Positions 1 through 11,017 of a stretch of 64,000 nt of DNA are shown here, piece after piece; position 1 is the stretch's first letter, and every line of letters begins with the position of its first letter. The position numbers were made by a program, and so were the translations under genes. The stretch is from positions 744,001 through 808,000 of the forward strand of contig NZ_CP071589.1 of NCBI RefSeq assembly GCF_017357005.1. Reading direction: 5' to 3'. The notes below the pieces were generated by a model that did no database searches, was not told the DNA's origin, and saw nothing but the letters and a program-made list of their open reading frames with translations. This stretch comes from Staphylococcus simiae. Its GTDB lineage: Bacteria > Bacillota > Bacilli > Staphylococcales > Staphylococcaceae.

Positions 1-1092
1 ATGAGAGAGATGGGCTTCTGCTCTGGGATTGAGAATTACTCAGTACATTTAACATTACGTCCATTAGGATCAACCCCGTATACACTTTTAGATTATTTTG
101 GTGACGATTGGTTAGTGATGATTGATGAGTCACACGTTACCTTGCCACAAATTAGAGGTATGTATAATGGAGACAGAGCGCGTAAACAAGTATTAGTGGA
201 TCATGGTTTTAGATTACCTAGTGCGCTGGATAACCGTCCATTAAAATTTGAAGAATTTGAAGAAAAAACGCAACAACTTGTTTATGTTTCTGCAACACCA
301 GGACCATATGAAATTGAACATACTGACAAAATGGTCGAGCAAATTATTCGTCCTACTGGATTACTAGATCCTAAAATTGAAGTGCGTCCTACTGAAAATC
401 AAATAGATGATTTATTAAGTGAAATTCAAGCAAGAGTCGAACGTAATGAACGTGTTCTAGTAACAACTTTGACTAAAAAGATGAGTGAAGATTTAACGAC
501 ATATATGAAAGAAGCAGGTATTAAAGTAAATTATCTGCATTCAGAAATTAAAACGTTAGAACGAATTGAAATTATTAGAGACTTACGTATGGGAACTTAC
601 GATGTTATTGTTGGAATTAATTTATTAAGAGAAGGTATTGATATTCCAGAAGTTTCATTAGTAGTTATTTTAGATGCGGATAAAGAAGGTTTCTTACGTT
701 CAAACCGTTCATTAATCCAAACAATCGGTCGTGCAGCTAGAAATGATAAAGGAGAAGTTATCATGTATGCTGATAAAATGACTGATTCGATGAAATACGC
801 TATAGATGAAACAATGCGTCGTCGTGAAATACAAATGGCTCATAATGAAGAACACGGAATTACTCCAAAAACAATCAATAAAAAAATCCATGATGTTATC
901 AGTGCTACTGTTGAAACTGATGATACTAATGATAATAAACAAAAAGAAGTTCCTAAGAAAATGACGAAGAAAGAAAGACAAAAAACAATTCAAAATATAG
1001 AACGAGAAATGAAACAAGCTGCCAAAGACTTAGATTTCGAGAGAGCGACAGAATTGAGAGATATGTTATTTGAATTAAAAGCAGAAGGGTGA
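1..1092 (+). CDS. uvrB: UvrABC excinuclease subunit B, C-terminal part (5' end outside the window)
   Basis: This is the helicase-like damage-verification subunit of nucleotide excision repair, acting with UvrA and UvrC on lesion-containing DNA. The 363 visible codons are about the last 55% of a normal UvrB (about 660 residues). Visible motifs are MIDESH (DEAD/DEAH-type motif II, near residue 41), VSATPGPYE (motif III region), [10 protein letters not shown] (motif V) and QTIGRAARN (motif VI). The C-terminal 40 residues form the UVR coiled-coil that docks UvrC. The reading frame is open at base 1, so the first ATG is internal and not the real start. uvrA follows 7 bases after the stop, as one operon. 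Confidence 0.97.
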   Translation: MREMGFCSGIENYSVHLTLRPLGSTPYTLLDYFGDDWLVMIDESHVTLPQIRGMYNGDRARKQVLVDHGFRLPSALDNRPLKFEEFEEKTQQLVYVSATPGPYEIEHTDKMVEQIIRPTGLLDPKIEVRPTENQIDDLLSEIQARVERNERVLVTTLTKKMSEDLTTYMKEAGIKVNYLHSEIKTLERIEIIRDLRMGTYDVIVGINLLREGIDIPEVSLVVILDADKEGFLRSNRSLIQTIGRAARNDKGEVIMYADKMTDSMKYAIDETMRRREIQMAHNEEHGITPKTINKKIHDVISATVETDDTNDNKQKEVPKKMTKKERQKTIQNIEREMKQAAKDLDFERATELRDMLFELKAEG

Positions 1093-1099
1093 CGTATAA

Positions 1100-3940
1100 A
1101 TGAAAGAACCATCCATAATAGTAAAGGGTGCAAGAGCACATAATTTAAAAAATATTGATATTGAATTACCTAAAAATAAATTAATAGTAATGACTGGCTT
1201 ATCAGGTTCTGGTAAATCTTCATTGGCTTTTGACACCATTTATGCAGAAGGCCAACGACGATATGTTGAGTCATTAAGTGCATATGCACGACAATTTTTA
1301 GGTCAAATGGATAAACCGGATGTTGATACCATAGAAGGTTTATCGCCAGCAATTTCCATTGACCAAAAGACAACTAGCAAGAACCCTAGATCAACCGTCG
1401 CAACAGTTACTGAAATTTATGATTATATTCGTTTATTATATGCTCGTATTGGTAAGCCTTATTGTCCAAATCATCACATAGAAATTGAATCTCAAACTGT
1501 GCAACAAATGGTTGATCGAGTTATGTCACTAGAAGAAAGAACGAAAATACAATTATTAGCACCGGTCATCTCACATCGAAAAGGAAGTCATGAAAAACTT
1601 ATAGAAGATATTGGTAAAAAAGGCTATGTTCGTTTGAGAGTTGATGGTGATATTGTTGATGTTAATGAAGTTCCAGAACTAGATAAAAATAAAAATTATA
1701 CGATTGAAGTCGTTGTCGATAGATTAGTAGTTAAAGAAGGTATTGAAACGAGGTTAGCAGATTCTATCGAAACAGCATTAGAATTAGCTGAAGGACAACT
1801 AACTGTCGATATTATTGATGGTGAAGACCTTAAGTTCTCTGAAAACCATTCTTGCCCAATATGTGGTTTTTCAATTGGTGAGTTAGAGCCAAGAATGTTC
1901 AGTTTTAATAGTCCGTTTGGTGCTTGTCCAACTTGTGATGGTCTAGGTCAAAAATTAACAGTCGATATTGATTTAGTTGTTCCAGATAAAAATAAAACAT
2001 TAAATGAAGGTGCAATAGAGCCATGGATTCCTACTAGTTCAGATTTTTATCCAACTTTATTAAAACGAGTATGTGAAGTATATAAAATTAATATGGATAA
2101 ACCGTTTAAAAAGCTAACAGAACGCCAACAAAATATTATTCTTTATGGTTCAGGTGATAAAGAAATAGAATTTACATTTACTGGTTGGAATAGTGGTACT
2201 AAAAAAAGAACAATGGTATTTGAAGGTGTCGTACCTAATATCAGTCGTCGTTATCATGAATCACCTTCAGAATATACAAGAGAAATGATGAGTAAGTACA
2301 TGACGGAATTGCCTTGTGAAACATGTCATGGACAACGTTTAAGTCGTGAAGCATTATCAGTATATGTTGGCGATTATAATATAGGTGAAGTTGTAGAATA
2401 TTCAATTAGCAACGCTTTAAAATACTACCAAAATATTAATTTATCTAGTCAAGATTTTGCGATTGCTAATCAGATATTAAAAGAAATTATATCTAGATTA
2501 TCTTTCTTAAATAATGTTGGACTCGAATATTTAACGTTAAATCGGGCGTCAGGAAGCTTGTCTGGTGGAGAAGCACAGCGTATTCGTTTAGCTACACAAA
2601 TAGGTTCAAGATTAACAGGTGTACTATATGTCTTAGATGAGCCTTCTATTGGTTTACATCAAAGAGACAACGATAGATTAATTAGTACACTAAAAGAAAT
2701 GCGTGATTTAGGTAATACATTAATTGTTGTTGAGCATGATGATGATACAATGAGAGAAGCTGATTATTTAGTAGATATTGGTCCAGGAGCTGGCGATCAT
2801 GGTGGAGAAATTGTTGCGAGTGGTACACCACAAAAAGTGATGAAAAATAAAAAATCACTTACTGGTCAATATTTAAGTGGTAAAAAACGTATTGATGTAC
2901 CAGAATATCGCAGACCGATAAGTGATAGAAAAATAGCTATTCGTGGAGCAAGTAGTAATAATTTAAAACATGTTGATGTTGATATTCCTTTATCTGTAAT
3001 GACTGTTGTTACAGGCGTTTCAGGTTCAGGAAAAAGTTCTTTAGTCAACGAAGTATTATATAAATCATTAGCACAAAAAATAAATAAATCAAAAGTTAAA
3101 CCTGGTATATATGACAGTATAGAAGGTATTGATCAATTAGATAAAATAATTGATATTGATCAATCACCAATTGGGCGTACCCCAAGATCTAATCCTGCAA
3201 CATATACTGGCGTCTTTGATGATATTCGTGATGTATTTGCACAAACTAATGAGGCTAAAATAAGAGGATATCAAAAGGGACGTTTTAGCTTTAATGTTAA
3301 AGGTGGTCGCTGTGAAGCTTGTAAAGGCGATGGTATTATTAAAATTGAAATGCACTTTTTACCAGATGTCTATGTGCCTTGTGAAGTTTGTGACGGTAAA
3401 CGTTATAACAGAGAAACGTTAGAAGTAACGTATAAAGGTAAAAATATTGCTGATGTGTTAAACATGACAGTAGAAGAAGCTACACAATTCTTTGAGAATA
3501 TCCCTAAAATAAGTCGTAAATTACAAACTCTAGTTGATGTTGGTCTTGGTTACGTTACTTTAGGACAACAAGCTACAACATTATCTGGCGGAGAAGCGCA
3601 ACGTGTTAAATTAGCTTCTGAACTACACAAGCGTTCAACTGGACGTTCAATTTATATTTTAGATGAACCAACTACTGGTTTACATGTTGATGATATTAGC
3701 CGATTATTAAAAGTGTTAAATCGTCTTGTTGAAAACGGAGATACAGTTGTTATTATTGAACATAACTTAGATGTAATTAAAACAGCCGATCATATTATAG
3801 ATTTAGGACCAGAAGGTGGCGATGGAGGTGGCACAATTGTTGCTACTGGAACACCAGAAGAAATCGCACAAGTAAAAGCATCTTATACTGGAAAATACTT
3901 AAAACAAGTATTAGATAGAGATAAACAACAAAGTGAATAG
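1100..3940 (+). CDS. uvrA: UvrABC excinuclease ATPase subunit A
   Basis: UvrA is the damage-recognising dimer of nucleotide excision repair and loads UvrB. The 946 residues are full length. There are two ABC ATPase modules: Walker A GLSGSGKS at about residue 34 and GVSGSGKS at about 640, with signature LSGGEAQR at about 487 and 828. Zinc-binding CPIC/CPTC and CEAC/CEVC clusters lie inside the modules. The start ATG at 1100 follows a GGGTGA ribosome-binding site that overlaps the uvrB stop, which indicates translational coupling. A strong terminator hairpin ends the uvrBA unit just downstream. Confidence 0.98.
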   Translation: MKEPSIIVKGARAHNLKNIDIELPKNKLIVMTGLSGSGKSSLAFDTIYAEGQRRYVESLSAYARQFLGQMDKPDVDTIEGLSPAISIDQKTTSKNPRSTVATVTEIYDYIRLLYARIGKPYCPNHHIEIESQTVQQMVDRVMSLEERTKIQLLAPVISHRKGSHEKLIEDIGKKGYVRLRVDGDIVDVNEVPELDKNKNYTIEVVVDRLVVKEGIETRLADSIETALELAEGQLTVDIIDGEDLKFSENHSCPICGFSIGELEPRMFSFNSPFGACPTCDGLGQKLTVDIDLVVPDKNKTLNEGAIEPWIPTSSDFYPTLLKRVCEVYKINMDKPFKKLTERQQNIILYGSGDKEIEFTFTGWNSGTKKRTMVFEGVVPNISRRYHESPSEYTREMMSKYMTELPCETCHGQRLSREALSVYVGDYNIGEVVEYSISNALKYYQNINLSSQDFAIANQILKEIISRLSFLNNVGLEYLTLNRASGSLSGGEAQRIRLATQIGSRLTGVLYVLDEPSIGLHQRDNDRLISTLKEMRDLGNTLIVVEHDDDTMREADYLVDIGPGAGDHGGEIVASGTPQKVMKNKKSLTGQYLSGKKRIDVPEYRRPISDRKIAIRGASSNNLKHVDVDIPLSVMTVVTGVSGSGKSSLVNEVLYKSLAQKINKSKVKPGIYDSIEGIDQLDKIIDIDQSPIGRTPRSNPATYTGVFDDIRDVFAQTNEAKIRGYQKGRFSFNVKGGRCEACKGDGIIKIEMHFLPDVYVPCEVCDGKRYNRETLEVTYKGKNIADVLNMTVEEATQFFENIPKISRKLQTLVDVGLGYVTLGQQATTLSGGEAQRVKLASELHKRSTGRSIYILDEPTTGLHVDDISRLLKVLNRLVENGDTVVIIEHNLDVIKTADHIIDLGPEGGDGGGTIVATGTPEEIAQVKASYTGKYLKQVLDRDKQQSE

Positions 3941-3963
3941 TATATTAAGAATAGCTTGATATC

Positions 3964-4010
3964 AAACTGTCGACAATATTTGATAATGTTGTCGGCAGTT
4001 TTGTTGTTTA
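3964..4010 (+). terminator. Terminator of uvrBA
   Basis: A 13-base inverted repeat (3964-3976 with 3989-4001, one mismatched or wobble position) is followed by a T-rich run. It sits 24 bases after the uvrA stop. Confidence 0.85.
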
Positions 4011-4426
4011 TTCAGTAGGAGATGCGTGTAGAATCAATAAATATTCTATACTTAATAAAATGAAACTAACTGTATCGGTTTATATTATAAAATAATTACT
4101 ATTTTAAATCGTCATATTGTAATGGAACTGCGACATAAAGTTTTGAAAAAATTTTCTGTCTTAATCCAAACTTAACACTTAACTTAATAGCGTACGACGA
4201 TATCTAGTACTAACTTAATTAGAATGACTTGCTAGATGAAGTATGGACATTTTAAGATAAATAAATAGAAAATTGCCTAAATTAAGTAAATAGACTATAG
4301 AACTCACACAATTTGTAATATACAATTAATAATTATTTTAGCTTTTCGATATAATTTAACTATAGATTTTTGATATGATAAAAGGGAAGATGTAAGATAA
4401 GGGATAAATTTAATTGAGGTGAACCC
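4011..4426. other. Gene-free stretch before hprK
   Basis: No reading frame of useful size and no obvious RNA structure is visible in these 416 bases. A TATAAT at 4350-4355 is the best -10 candidate for the hprK transcript, but no good -35 lies 17 bases upstream. Nothing else is supported. Confidence 0.4.
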
Positions 4427-5359
4427 ATGTTAACGACAGAAAAATTAGTAGAAACGTTAAAGTTAGAATTAATCGCGGGTAAAGATGGTCTATCAAGACT
4501 AATAAAAAATGCAGATATATCAAGACCAGGTTTAGAAATGGCTGGTTATTTTTCTCATTACGCATCAGATCGAATACAATTATTAGGAACTACTGAATTA
4601 TCATTTTACAATTTATTACCTGATAAAGATCGTGTTGGACGTATGCGTAAGTTATGCCGTCCAGAAACACCAGCAATTATAGTGACACGTGGTTTACAAC
4701 CACCAGAAGAATTAATAGAAGCAGCGACAGAAACGAACACACCATTAATTATTGCTAAAGACGCTACTACAAGCCTTATGAGCCGTTTAACTACATTTTT
4801 AGAACATGCACTTGCTAAAACAACTTCATTACATGGCGTATTAGTTGATGTATATGGTGTTGGTGTTTTAATTACAGGTGACTCTGGAATTGGTAAAAGT
4901 GAAACAGCACTAGAATTAGTCAAACGTGGTCATAGACTAGTAGCTGATGATAACGTTGAAATACGTCAAATTAATAAAGATGAATTAATAGGTAAACCAC
5001 CTAAATTAATTGAGCATTTATTAGAAATACGTGGACTAGGTATCATTAATGTCATGACATTATTTGGTGCAGGTTCTATACTAACTGAAAAACGTATTCG
5101 TCTTAATATTAATTTGGAAAATTGGAATAATGAAAAATTATATGACAGAGTTGGCTTAAATGAAGAAATGTTAAGTATTTTAGATACAGAAATCACTAAA
5201 AAAACAATACCGGTACGTCCAGGTAGAAACGTTGCAGTCATTATAGAAGTAGCAGCTATGAATTATCGTTTAAATATCATGGGAATTAATACGGCTGAAG
5301 AATTTAGTGAACGTTTAAATGAAGAAATTAGCAAGAACAGTCATAAGAGCGAGGAGTAA
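4427..5359 (+). CDS. hprK: HPr kinase/phosphorylase
   Basis: This bifunctional enzyme phosphorylates and dephosphorylates Ser46 of HPr, which sets CcpA-dependent carbon catabolite control in Firmicutes. The 310 residues match the family length. The N-terminal domain is followed by the catalytic domain with Walker [10 protein letters not shown] near residue 152 and the family signature [10 protein letters not shown] near residue 200. The ATG is preceded by GAGGTGA at 4414-4420. Lgt follows 5 bases after the stop, so hprK-lgt are co-transcribed, as in other staphylococci and bacilli. Confidence 0.97.
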   Translation: MLTTEKLVETLKLELIAGKDGLSRLIKNADISRPGLEMAGYFSHYASDRIQLLGTTELSFYNLLPDKDRVGRMRKLCRPETPAIIVTRGLQPPEELIEAATETNTPLIIAKDATTSLMSRLTTFLEHALAKTTSLHGVLVDVYGVGVLITGDSGIGKSETALELVKRGHRLVADDNVEIRQINKDELIGKPPKLIEHLLEIRGLGIINVMTLFGAGSILTEKRIRLNINLENWNNEKLYDRVGLNEEMLSILDTEITKKTIPVRPGRNVAVIIEVAAMNYRLNIMGINTAEEFSERLNEEISKNSHKSEE

Positions 5360-5364
5360 GTTAA

Positions 5365-6198
5365 ATGAATTTAATGTTTAACTATATTAATCCTGTAGCA
5401 TTTGATTTAGGACCATTAAGTGTACGCTGGTATGGTATTATCATTGCGTTAGGAATATTATTAGGTTATTTTATAGCACAAAGAGCAGTGGTTAACGTTG
5501 GTCTTGATAAAGATACGTTAGTAGATATCATCTTTTATAGTGCTATAGCAGGTTTTCTATGTGCGCGAATTTATTTCGTTATCTTTCAATGGCCATATTA
5601 TGCTGATAATCCAGGAGAAATCATCAAGATTTGGCATGGCGGCATAGCGATTCATGGTGGTTTAATTGGTGGATTTTTAGCAGGAGTATTTGTCTGTAAA
5701 ATAAAGAATTTACACCCTTTGCAAATTGGTGATATAGTTGCACCGAGTATTATATTGGCGCAAGGTATTGGTAGATGGGGTAACTTTATGAATCATGAAG
5801 CTCATGGTGGTCCAGTGTCTAAAGCATTTTTAGAACATTTACATTTACCAAACTTTATCATTGAAAATATGTACATTAATGGTCAATATTATCATCCAAC
5901 ATTTTTGTATGAATCATTATGGGATGTTATTGGATTTATAATATTAATATCTTTACGTCAACATATGCGCATTGGTGAAACATTCTTTGTCTATTTAATT
6001 TGGTACTCTATCGGTCGTTTCTTTGTAGAGGGACTTCGTACTGACAGTCTAATGCTAACGAGCAATATTAGGGTAGCGCAAGTCGTATCAATTATTTTAA
6101 TTTTAATAAGCTTGATATTAATTATATATAGAAGAGTTAAATATCAACCAACAGTATATAGTAAAACAGGTCCATTACCATGGCCCACTAATAAATAA
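5365..6198 (+). CDS. lgt: Phosphatidylglycerol-prolipoprotein diacylglyceryl transferase
   Basis: Lgt is an integral membrane enzyme that transfers diacylglycerol from phosphatidylglycerol to the lipobox cysteine of prolipoproteins, the first step of lipoprotein maturation. The 277 residues contain about seven hydrophobic segments. The Lgt signature [13 protein letters not shown] lies near residue 136, with the conserved HGG loop ([10 protein letters not shown]) near 92-101. Substrates encoded in this window would include MetQ and the 45023 lipoprotein. The gene is tightly packed between hprK and the acyltransferase gene. Confidence 0.97.
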   Translation: MNLMFNYINPVAFDLGPLSVRWYGIIIALGILLGYFIAQRAVVNVGLDKDTLVDIIFYSAIAGFLCARIYFVIFQWPYYADNPGEIIKIWHGGIAIHGGLIGGFLAGVFVCKIKNLHPLQIGDIVAPSIILAQGIGRWGNFMNHEAHGGPVSKAFLEHLHLPNFIIENMYINGQYYHPTFLYESLWDVIGFIILISLRQHMRIGETFFVYLIWYSIGRFFVEGLRTDSLMLTSNIRVAQVVSIILILISLILIIYRRVKYQPTVYSKTGPLPWPTNK

Positions 6199-6210
6199 AG
6201 TGGTGAAAGT

Positions 6211-6690
6211 TTGAGACAGCTTACAACGATTAAAAATTATAAAGTTAATCCTTTATGGCGTATTTACCAAATTGTTAAGTTTAGCAAAGTTTTAAAAAAT
6301 ACGCTTATTATCGAAATGACTAAATTTATACCAGCAATGTCAGTTAAGAGATGGCTATATTGCCATTTATTAAAAATGACCATAGGGCAACATACGTCTA
6401 TGGCGTATCAAGTAATGATTGATATATTTTATCCAGAGTTGATTTCAATTGGCGATAACACTGTTGTTGGTTATCGAACAACGATATTAACACATGAAGC
6501 GTTAGTAAATGAATTTAGATATGGACCTGTCACGATAGGGTCAAATACTTTAATAGGTGCACATTGTATCATTTTACCAGGCATACGAATTGGAAATAAT
6601 GTGACAATAGCAGCAGGTAGTGTAGTAACTAAAGATGTACCAGACCATGCATTCGTATATGGTAATCCTATGTACATTAAAAAGAATTAG
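6211..6690 (+). CDS. Hexapeptide-repeat (left-handed beta-helix) acyltransferase
   Basis: The 159-residue protein has a basic N-terminal region followed by imperfect hexapeptide repeats from about residue 75 ([29 protein letters not shown]). These predict a left-handed beta-helix O- or N-acetyltransferase fold. It ends with the usual VYGNP(M) signature of this family. It resembles the YvoF-type gene found after lgt in bacilli; the acceptor is unknown. The start is TTG at 6211, with GTGGTGA 4-10 bases upstream; no better in-frame start exists. It is part of the hprK-lgt operon. Confidence 0.8.
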   Translation: MRQLTTIKNYKVNPLWRIYQIVKFSKVLKNTLIIEMTKFIPAMSVKRWLYCHLLKMTIGQHTSMAYQVMIDIFYPELISIGDNTVVGYRTTILTHEALVNEFRYGPVTIGSNTLIGAHCIILPGIRIGNNVTIAAGSVVTKDVPDHAFVYGNPMYIKKN

Positions 6691-6705
6691 GAGGTGACAA
6701 TATCA

Positions 6706-7548
6706 ATGGCACAACAAAAGAACAATATTATATCAATGACATTTGATGATGCGTTTTATCGTAAAATGGCAACACAAAAATTTGGACAACGTGACTATGG
6801 TAAAGCAGCAGAATACTTTAATAAAGTGCTAGAATTGTCACCAGAAGATTTAGATATTCAACTTGATTATGCACAGTGTCTTTTGAATATAGGTCAAGGG
6901 CGTCGAGCCGAGCATATATTCTTTGATAATATTATTCAAGATAGGCATCTTGAAGATAGCTATTACGAATTGAGTCAATTGAATATTGAATTAAATGAAC
7001 CAAACAAGGCATTCTTGTTTGGTATTAATTATGTCATAGTTAGTGATGATCAAGAATATAGAGAAGAACTAGAGCAAATGTTTGATGTTTCTTATGATGA
7101 TGAAGAACAAATTGAAACTGAGGCACAATTATTTTCACTTCAAATATTATTTCAATATTTATTTTCACAAGGTAAGTTAGAAGATGCTAAACATTTTGTA
7201 TTACAACAACCTGAATATATACAGCAGCATCGAATTATAAGAAATTTAATGGCAATGTGTTATTTATATTTAGGTGAATATGATGTTGCACAAACATTTT
7301 ATGAACAATTATTAAATGAGGATAAATCCGATATATATGCTTTATGTCATTACACATTGTTACTTTATAACACTAATAATATGGAACAATATCAAAAATA
7401 TTTAGCGATGTTAAATAAAGTAGCACCGATGAATGAAGATGAAAGTTTTAAACTTGGTATTGTTCTTAGTTATTTAAAGCAATATCAAGCATCTCAGCAA
7501 TTATTATTACCGCTATATAAAAAAGGCAAATTTTTATCTATTCAGATG
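6706..7548 (+). pseudogene. TPR-repeat protein, 5' part, disrupted by an IS element
   Basis: The first 280 codons encode a tetratricopeptide-repeat protein (for example YGKAAEYFNKVLELSPEDLDIQLDYA). The family is a soluble helical-repeat scaffold of unknown partner, conserved next to trxB in staphylococci. The start is ATG 6706, eight bases after TAGGAGGTGA; an upstream GTG lies inside that ribosome-binding site. The frame is broken after codon 280-281 by the IS3-family insertion at 7550. Removing 7550-11016 plus one GATGT copy restores a continuous 479-codon gene (SIQMYNALTF across the junction). The gene is a clean insertion mutant, not a decayed relic. Confidence 0.85.
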
Positions 7549-7632
7549 TGAGCTGACCCCAATTAGTGGGAATAAAATAAAAACACTTCCGTTGAATTCG
7601 TGTAAAATGAATCTAAACGGAGGTGTTTTTCT

Positions 7633-7944
7633 ATGAAAAGAGTATCTTATTCATTAGAAACTAAAAATAAAGCTATTGAAATGAAAAGTGCTGGTTATAC
7701 TTCAAAACAAATTATGGAGACCTTAAATATTAGAAATAGAACACAGGTCGATACATGGTGGCGTTGGTATCGAAATGGAGAAAGTTATAGATTTTCTCAA
7801 CAAGTAGGAAAACAGTACAGTTATGGCAAGGGTATTGAAGAATTAAGTGAATTAGAAAGACTAGAATTAGAGCTTAAAAGAAAAGATGTTGAATTGGACA
7901 TTTTAAAAAAGTACAAAGAATTGGAAAGGAAGTGGTTCCAGTAG
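7633..7944 (+). CDS. IS3-family OrfA (helix-turn-helix subunit), copy 1
   Basis: This 103-residue DNA-binding half of the transposase begins KRVSYSLETKNKAIEMK, with a helix-turn-helix in the first 55 residues and a leucine-zipper-like C-terminus. The start ATG follows GGAGGTG. A slippery A_AAA_AAG near the end would normally give a -1 frameshift into orfB. In this copy the frameshift product would be truncated by the inserted IS21 element. Confidence 0.88.
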   Translation: MKRVSYSLETKNKAIEMKSAGYTSKQIMETLNIRNRTQVDTWWRWYRNGESYRFSQQVGKQYSYGKGIEELSELERLELELKRKDVELDILKKYKELERKWFQ

Positions 7945-8452
7945 TAGTTATAGAATTAGTAGAAGAATTGAAGGATAAGTATTCAACCAAAATGATACTT
8001 GAGGTTTTAAACATACCTAAATCAACATTTTATAGATGGAAAAAGAACCAAAATAAAATAGATTTTATTACTGAAAAAGTCATTGAATTATGTGAAGAAA
8101 ACAACTATACCTACGGTTATCGAAAGATTACAGCGCTAATTAATCAATCATCTTCTGTACCTGTTAATCATAAACGAATTCAGAGAATTATGCAGGAGAA
8201 CAATTTGAATTGTCGAGTTAGACCTAAAAAGGCTAAAAAAGCTGGATCTGCTTATTATAAAACAGATAATTTATTACAAAGACAATTTAAAGCTAATCAA
8301 CCAATGAAGTTACTAACTACTGACATTACTTATTTACCATTCGGTAATTCAATGTTGTATTTATCTTCGATTATGGATCTTTACAATGGAGAGATTGTGG
8401 CATATAAAATAGGATCTAAACAGGATCAAAATTTAGTTAACGAAACATTAAA
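7932..8452 (+). pseudogene. IS3-family OrfB integrase, 5' fragment
   Basis: The first 173 codons of the DDE integrase are intact, including the first catalytic Asp (TTDITYL) near residue 130. The frame then runs into the IS21 element after ...LVNETLN and stops at 8510. The second catalytic Asp and the Glu are in the separated 3' fragment at 10651. Confidence 0.9.
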
Positions 8453-8543
8453 TGGAAATGATAATTTAATAATGTACACTTTTGACTGTTTAAGTATGTA
8501 CAATCTGTAAAATTTAGAGATAATTTTATTGAGGTGAATAACA

Positions 8544-9830
8544 ATGAAATTATCTTTAGATATAAATACAGATTATGAAGTTACAACTCTTTCAGATTTA
8601 CCAAAATTAAAAATTGTTATGGAGAGCTTAAACATGAAAATTAATAAAAGTGAAATCGCAAGACAAATGAATGTAGATCGAAGAACAATAGATAAATATT
8701 TAAATGGCTTTAAACCTTCGGTTAATCGAAAAAAACAATCTAAAATTGATCCCTATTATGATTTAATAAAAGAATTGTTGTCTGAAGAATGTGAACAGAA
8801 ATTCTTTTATAAACGCGTGTTATGGCAATACCTTAAAGATAATCATGGTCTAAATTGTGCGTATTCCACATTTAGAACATATATAAGAAAACATGATTTA
8901 TTCAATAATTATTTTAAAAAAAGACGACAAAAGTCAACGCCTGTTGGAACAACTAGATTTGAAACAAAACCAGGTTGCCAAGCTCAATTTGATTGGAAGG
9001 AAGATATAAGATTTAAAACGAAGGATCATCAAGAGGTATCTTTAAATATTGGTGTTTTACTCCTGTCATATTCACGCTTCAAAATTATGCAAGTTACGAT
9101 GAGTAAATCATTAGATGTATTACTTAATTTAATGGTTCAAGCTTTTGAATCTATTGAAGGTGTTCCAGAGGAACTTGTTACAGATAATATGAAAACAGTG
9201 ATGAGTCAACCTAGGACTGAAACGTTTAGTGGACAAGTTAATCCTAAATTCAAACAATTCGCTGATGATTTTAATTTTAAAGTGAAGCCGTGTATAGCTG
9301 GTCGTCCTAGAACGAAAGGTAAAGTTGAATCCATTATGAAAATATTAGATGAAATTCATGCCTATCAAGGACAATTATACTTACATGAAATTCCACAATT
9401 TATTGACGAATTAAATGATCGTTTGAATTACTCAGTGCATAATGGGACAGGAAAAATACCAATTATTGAAGTAAAAAAAGAAAAGAGCTTCTTACAGCCA
9501 TTACCCAATGTCCATGTAAGAAACTCATATAAAGTAGAACATAAATATTTGAAAGTCAATCGTTCGAATATGATTACATATCGCTCCAATCAGTACTCAG
9601 TTCCTGCTGAATACTATGGAAAAACGGTTGAAGTTCAAGTTTATGATCAACGTTTGTTTGTTTATTATAACACCAAATTAATCGTTGAGCATCCTATTAC
9701 CCATCATAAATTAAATTATCAGCAACAACACTATTTAGAAACGCTAGCTGTCTCCTATGGAGACCATGATGATATTAATCAGCTGGCCTTAGATAATTTA
9801 AAAACGATAGGAGAGATGTATGATGAATAA
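8544..9830 (+). CDS. istA: IS21-family transposase IstA, copy 1
   Basis: The 428-residue DDE transposase has an N-terminal helix-turn-helix (KINKSEIARQMNVDRRTIDKYL, residues 33-54). The catalytic core has Asp in AQFDWKE, Asp in VTDNMKT and Glu in KGKVES. A C-terminal beta-barrel-like region follows. The start ATG lies after TTGAGGTG. It overlaps istB by 11 bases, so translation is coupled. It differs from the copy at 41261 by one residue (KKRRQ here, KKGRQ there). Confidence 0.95.
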   Translation: MKLSLDINTDYEVTTLSDLPKLKIVMESLNMKINKSEIARQMNVDRRTIDKYLNGFKPSVNRKKQSKIDPYYDLIKELLSEECEQKFFYKRVLWQYLKDNHGLNCAYSTFRTYIRKHDLFNNYFKKRRQKSTPVGTTRFETKPGCQAQFDWKEDIRFKTKDHQEVSLNIGVLLLSYSRFKIMQVTMSKSLDVLLNLMVQAFESIEGVPEELVTDNMKTVMSQPRTETFSGQVNPKFKQFADDFNFKVKPCIAGRPRTKGKVESIMKILDEIHAYQGQLYLHEIPQFIDELNDRLNYSVHNGTGKIPIIEVKKEKSFLQPLPNVHVRNSYKVEHKYLKVNRSNMITYRSNQYSVPAEYYGKTVEVQVYDQRLFVYYNTKLIVEHPITHHKLNYQQQHYLETLAVSYGDHDDINQLALDNLKTIGEMYDE

Positions 9831-10587
9831 TATTACTAACTACCAACGTTTAAAAGATAATCTGTCATATCTAAAAATGAATCAAATGATTACTCATTTA
9901 GATGAAGTGATAGATTTTAGTATCACTAACGATTTATCATTTATTGATACTTTAATTAAATTGAGTGATTATGAAATCGCAGTTAAAGAAAAGAATATGA
10001 TTGAATCAATGGTTAAGGTAGCAGCATTCCCTTTTAAAAAGGAACTGTGCGACTTTGACTTTTCATTCCAACCTAACGTCAATAAACAAGAAATCGTAGA
10101 TTTTACTCATTTACGATTTATAGAAAACCATCAGAATATTGTCTTTTTAGGTCCAAGTGGTGTAGGTAAAACCCATTTAGCTACATCAATTGGTATGTCA
10201 GCAGCGAAAAAAAGAGTAAGTACGTATTTCATTAAATGTCATGATTTAATACAAAATTTGAAAAAATCTCAATTAGAGAATCGGTTAGAAAATAGACTCA
10301 AGCACTATAGTAAATATAAATTACTAATTATTGATGAAATAGGCTATTTACCTATTGATAGTGAAGATGCCAAACTCTTTTTCCAACTGATTGATTTAAG
10401 ATATGAGAAGAAAAGTACCATTTTTACTACAAATATTAATTTCAATTTATGGAATGAAATATTTGAAGACCCTAAAATAGCTAATGCCATTTTAGATCGC
10501 ATATTACATCACTCAAATGTCATAAAAATAACTGGGAAGTCTTATCGGTTAAAAGACCATTTTGTGAAAGTTGAAAAGACAGAATGA
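9820..10587 (+). CDS. istB: IS21-family ATPase helper IstB, copy 1
   Basis: IstB is the AAA+ ATPase (DnaA/DnaC-like) that selects target DNA and activates IstA. The 255 residues include Walker A GPSGVGKTH near residue 108 and Walker B LLIIDEIGYL near residue 168. It is identical in sequence to the second copy at 40504. The start codon overlaps the istA end. Confidence 0.95.
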   Translation: MMNNITNYQRLKDNLSYLKMNQMITHLDEVIDFSITNDLSFIDTLIKLSDYEIAVKEKNMIESMVKVAAFPFKKELCDFDFSFQPNVNKQEIVDFTHLRFIENHQNIVFLGPSGVGKTHLATSIGMSAAKKRVSTYFIKCHDLIQNLKKSQLENRLENRLKHYSKYKLLIIDEIGYLPIDSEDAKLFFQLIDLRYEKKSTIFTTNINFNLWNEIFEDPKIANAILDRILHHSNVIKITGKSYRLKDHFVKVEKTE

Positions 10588-10650
10588 CATTTTTGTACAT
10601 TCTTAAACAATCATTTTTGTACATTCTTTTATTGACATTTACACATTAAA

Positions 10651-10972
10651 TCAACTAGATATACCCGAGGGTTGTATACTACATAGCGATCAGGGAAGTG
10701 TGTATACATCGTATTCTTACTATCACTTATGCGAAGAAAAAGGCATTGTCAGAAGCATGTCCCGTAAGGGAACACCTGCTGACAATGCCCCGATAGAAAG
10801 TTTCCATTCCTCGCTAAAGTGTGAAACCTTTTATCTCAACAATGAGCTTAGTAGCTCTAATAACATTGTAATCGATATTGTGGAAAAATACATTGATTAT
10901 TATAATAAATTTAGAATTCAACAAAAACTAGGCTACTTTTCTCCTATAGATTTTAGAAAATTAGCAGCCTAG
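10651..10972 (+). pseudogene. IS3-family OrfB integrase, 3' fragment
   Basis: This is the remainder of the orfB gene split by the IS21 element. It carries the second catalytic Asp (HSDQGSVYTS) and Glu (NAPIESFHSSLK) and ends SPIDFRKLAA like the intact copy. No ribosome-binding site precedes it, so it is not expected to be expressed as a protein. Confidence 0.9.
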
Positions 10973-11017
10973 AATATAGTGTTTTTATTAAGTTCCCGTT
11001 TTAAGGGTTCAGTGCCG

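Larger units (their letters stand above)
8453..10643 (+). mobile_element. IS21-family element, copy 1 (2191 bp)
   Basis: The termini are TGGAAATG... and ...CATTTACA, related as imperfect inverted repeats. Each end carries two subterminal blocks of the type AATGTACA...TTTAAG.ATGTACA, the multiple transposase-binding repeats typical of the IS21 family. It contains istA and istB. Subtracting the element and one 7-bp repeat gives exactly the 1269 bp of the intact IS3 copy, which confirms the boundaries. Confidence 0.95.
8446..10650. repeat. 7-bp target duplication CATTAAA flanking IS21 copy 1
   Basis: CATTAAA is present at 8446-8452 and 10644-10650. The uninterrupted orfB in the second IS3 copy has it once. 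Confidence 0.92.
7550..11016 (+). mobile_element. IS3-family (IS150-like) element, copy 1, split by an IS21-family element
   Basis: This is the same element as 50803-52071 (1269 bp) but with a 2191-bp IS21 element and a 7-bp duplication inside it. The imperfect terminal inverted repeats begin GAGCTGACCCC on the left and read GGCACTGAACCC inward on the right; both ends share AATAAAAACACT internally. The element lies in the same direction as the TPR gene it interrupts. The split of orfB makes this copy unable to produce its own transposase, though the copy at 50803 could act in trans. Confidence 0.93.

Noticed and set aside
8453-8510. Extra C-terminal residues of the IS3 OrfB fragment read into the IS21 element
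   Set aside because: They are IS21 terminal sequence read in a chance frame, not part of the protein family.
10979-11017. Start of the downstream TPR fragment inside the IS3 right end
   Set aside because: The frame merely runs back into the element; the gene resumes at the target duplication.
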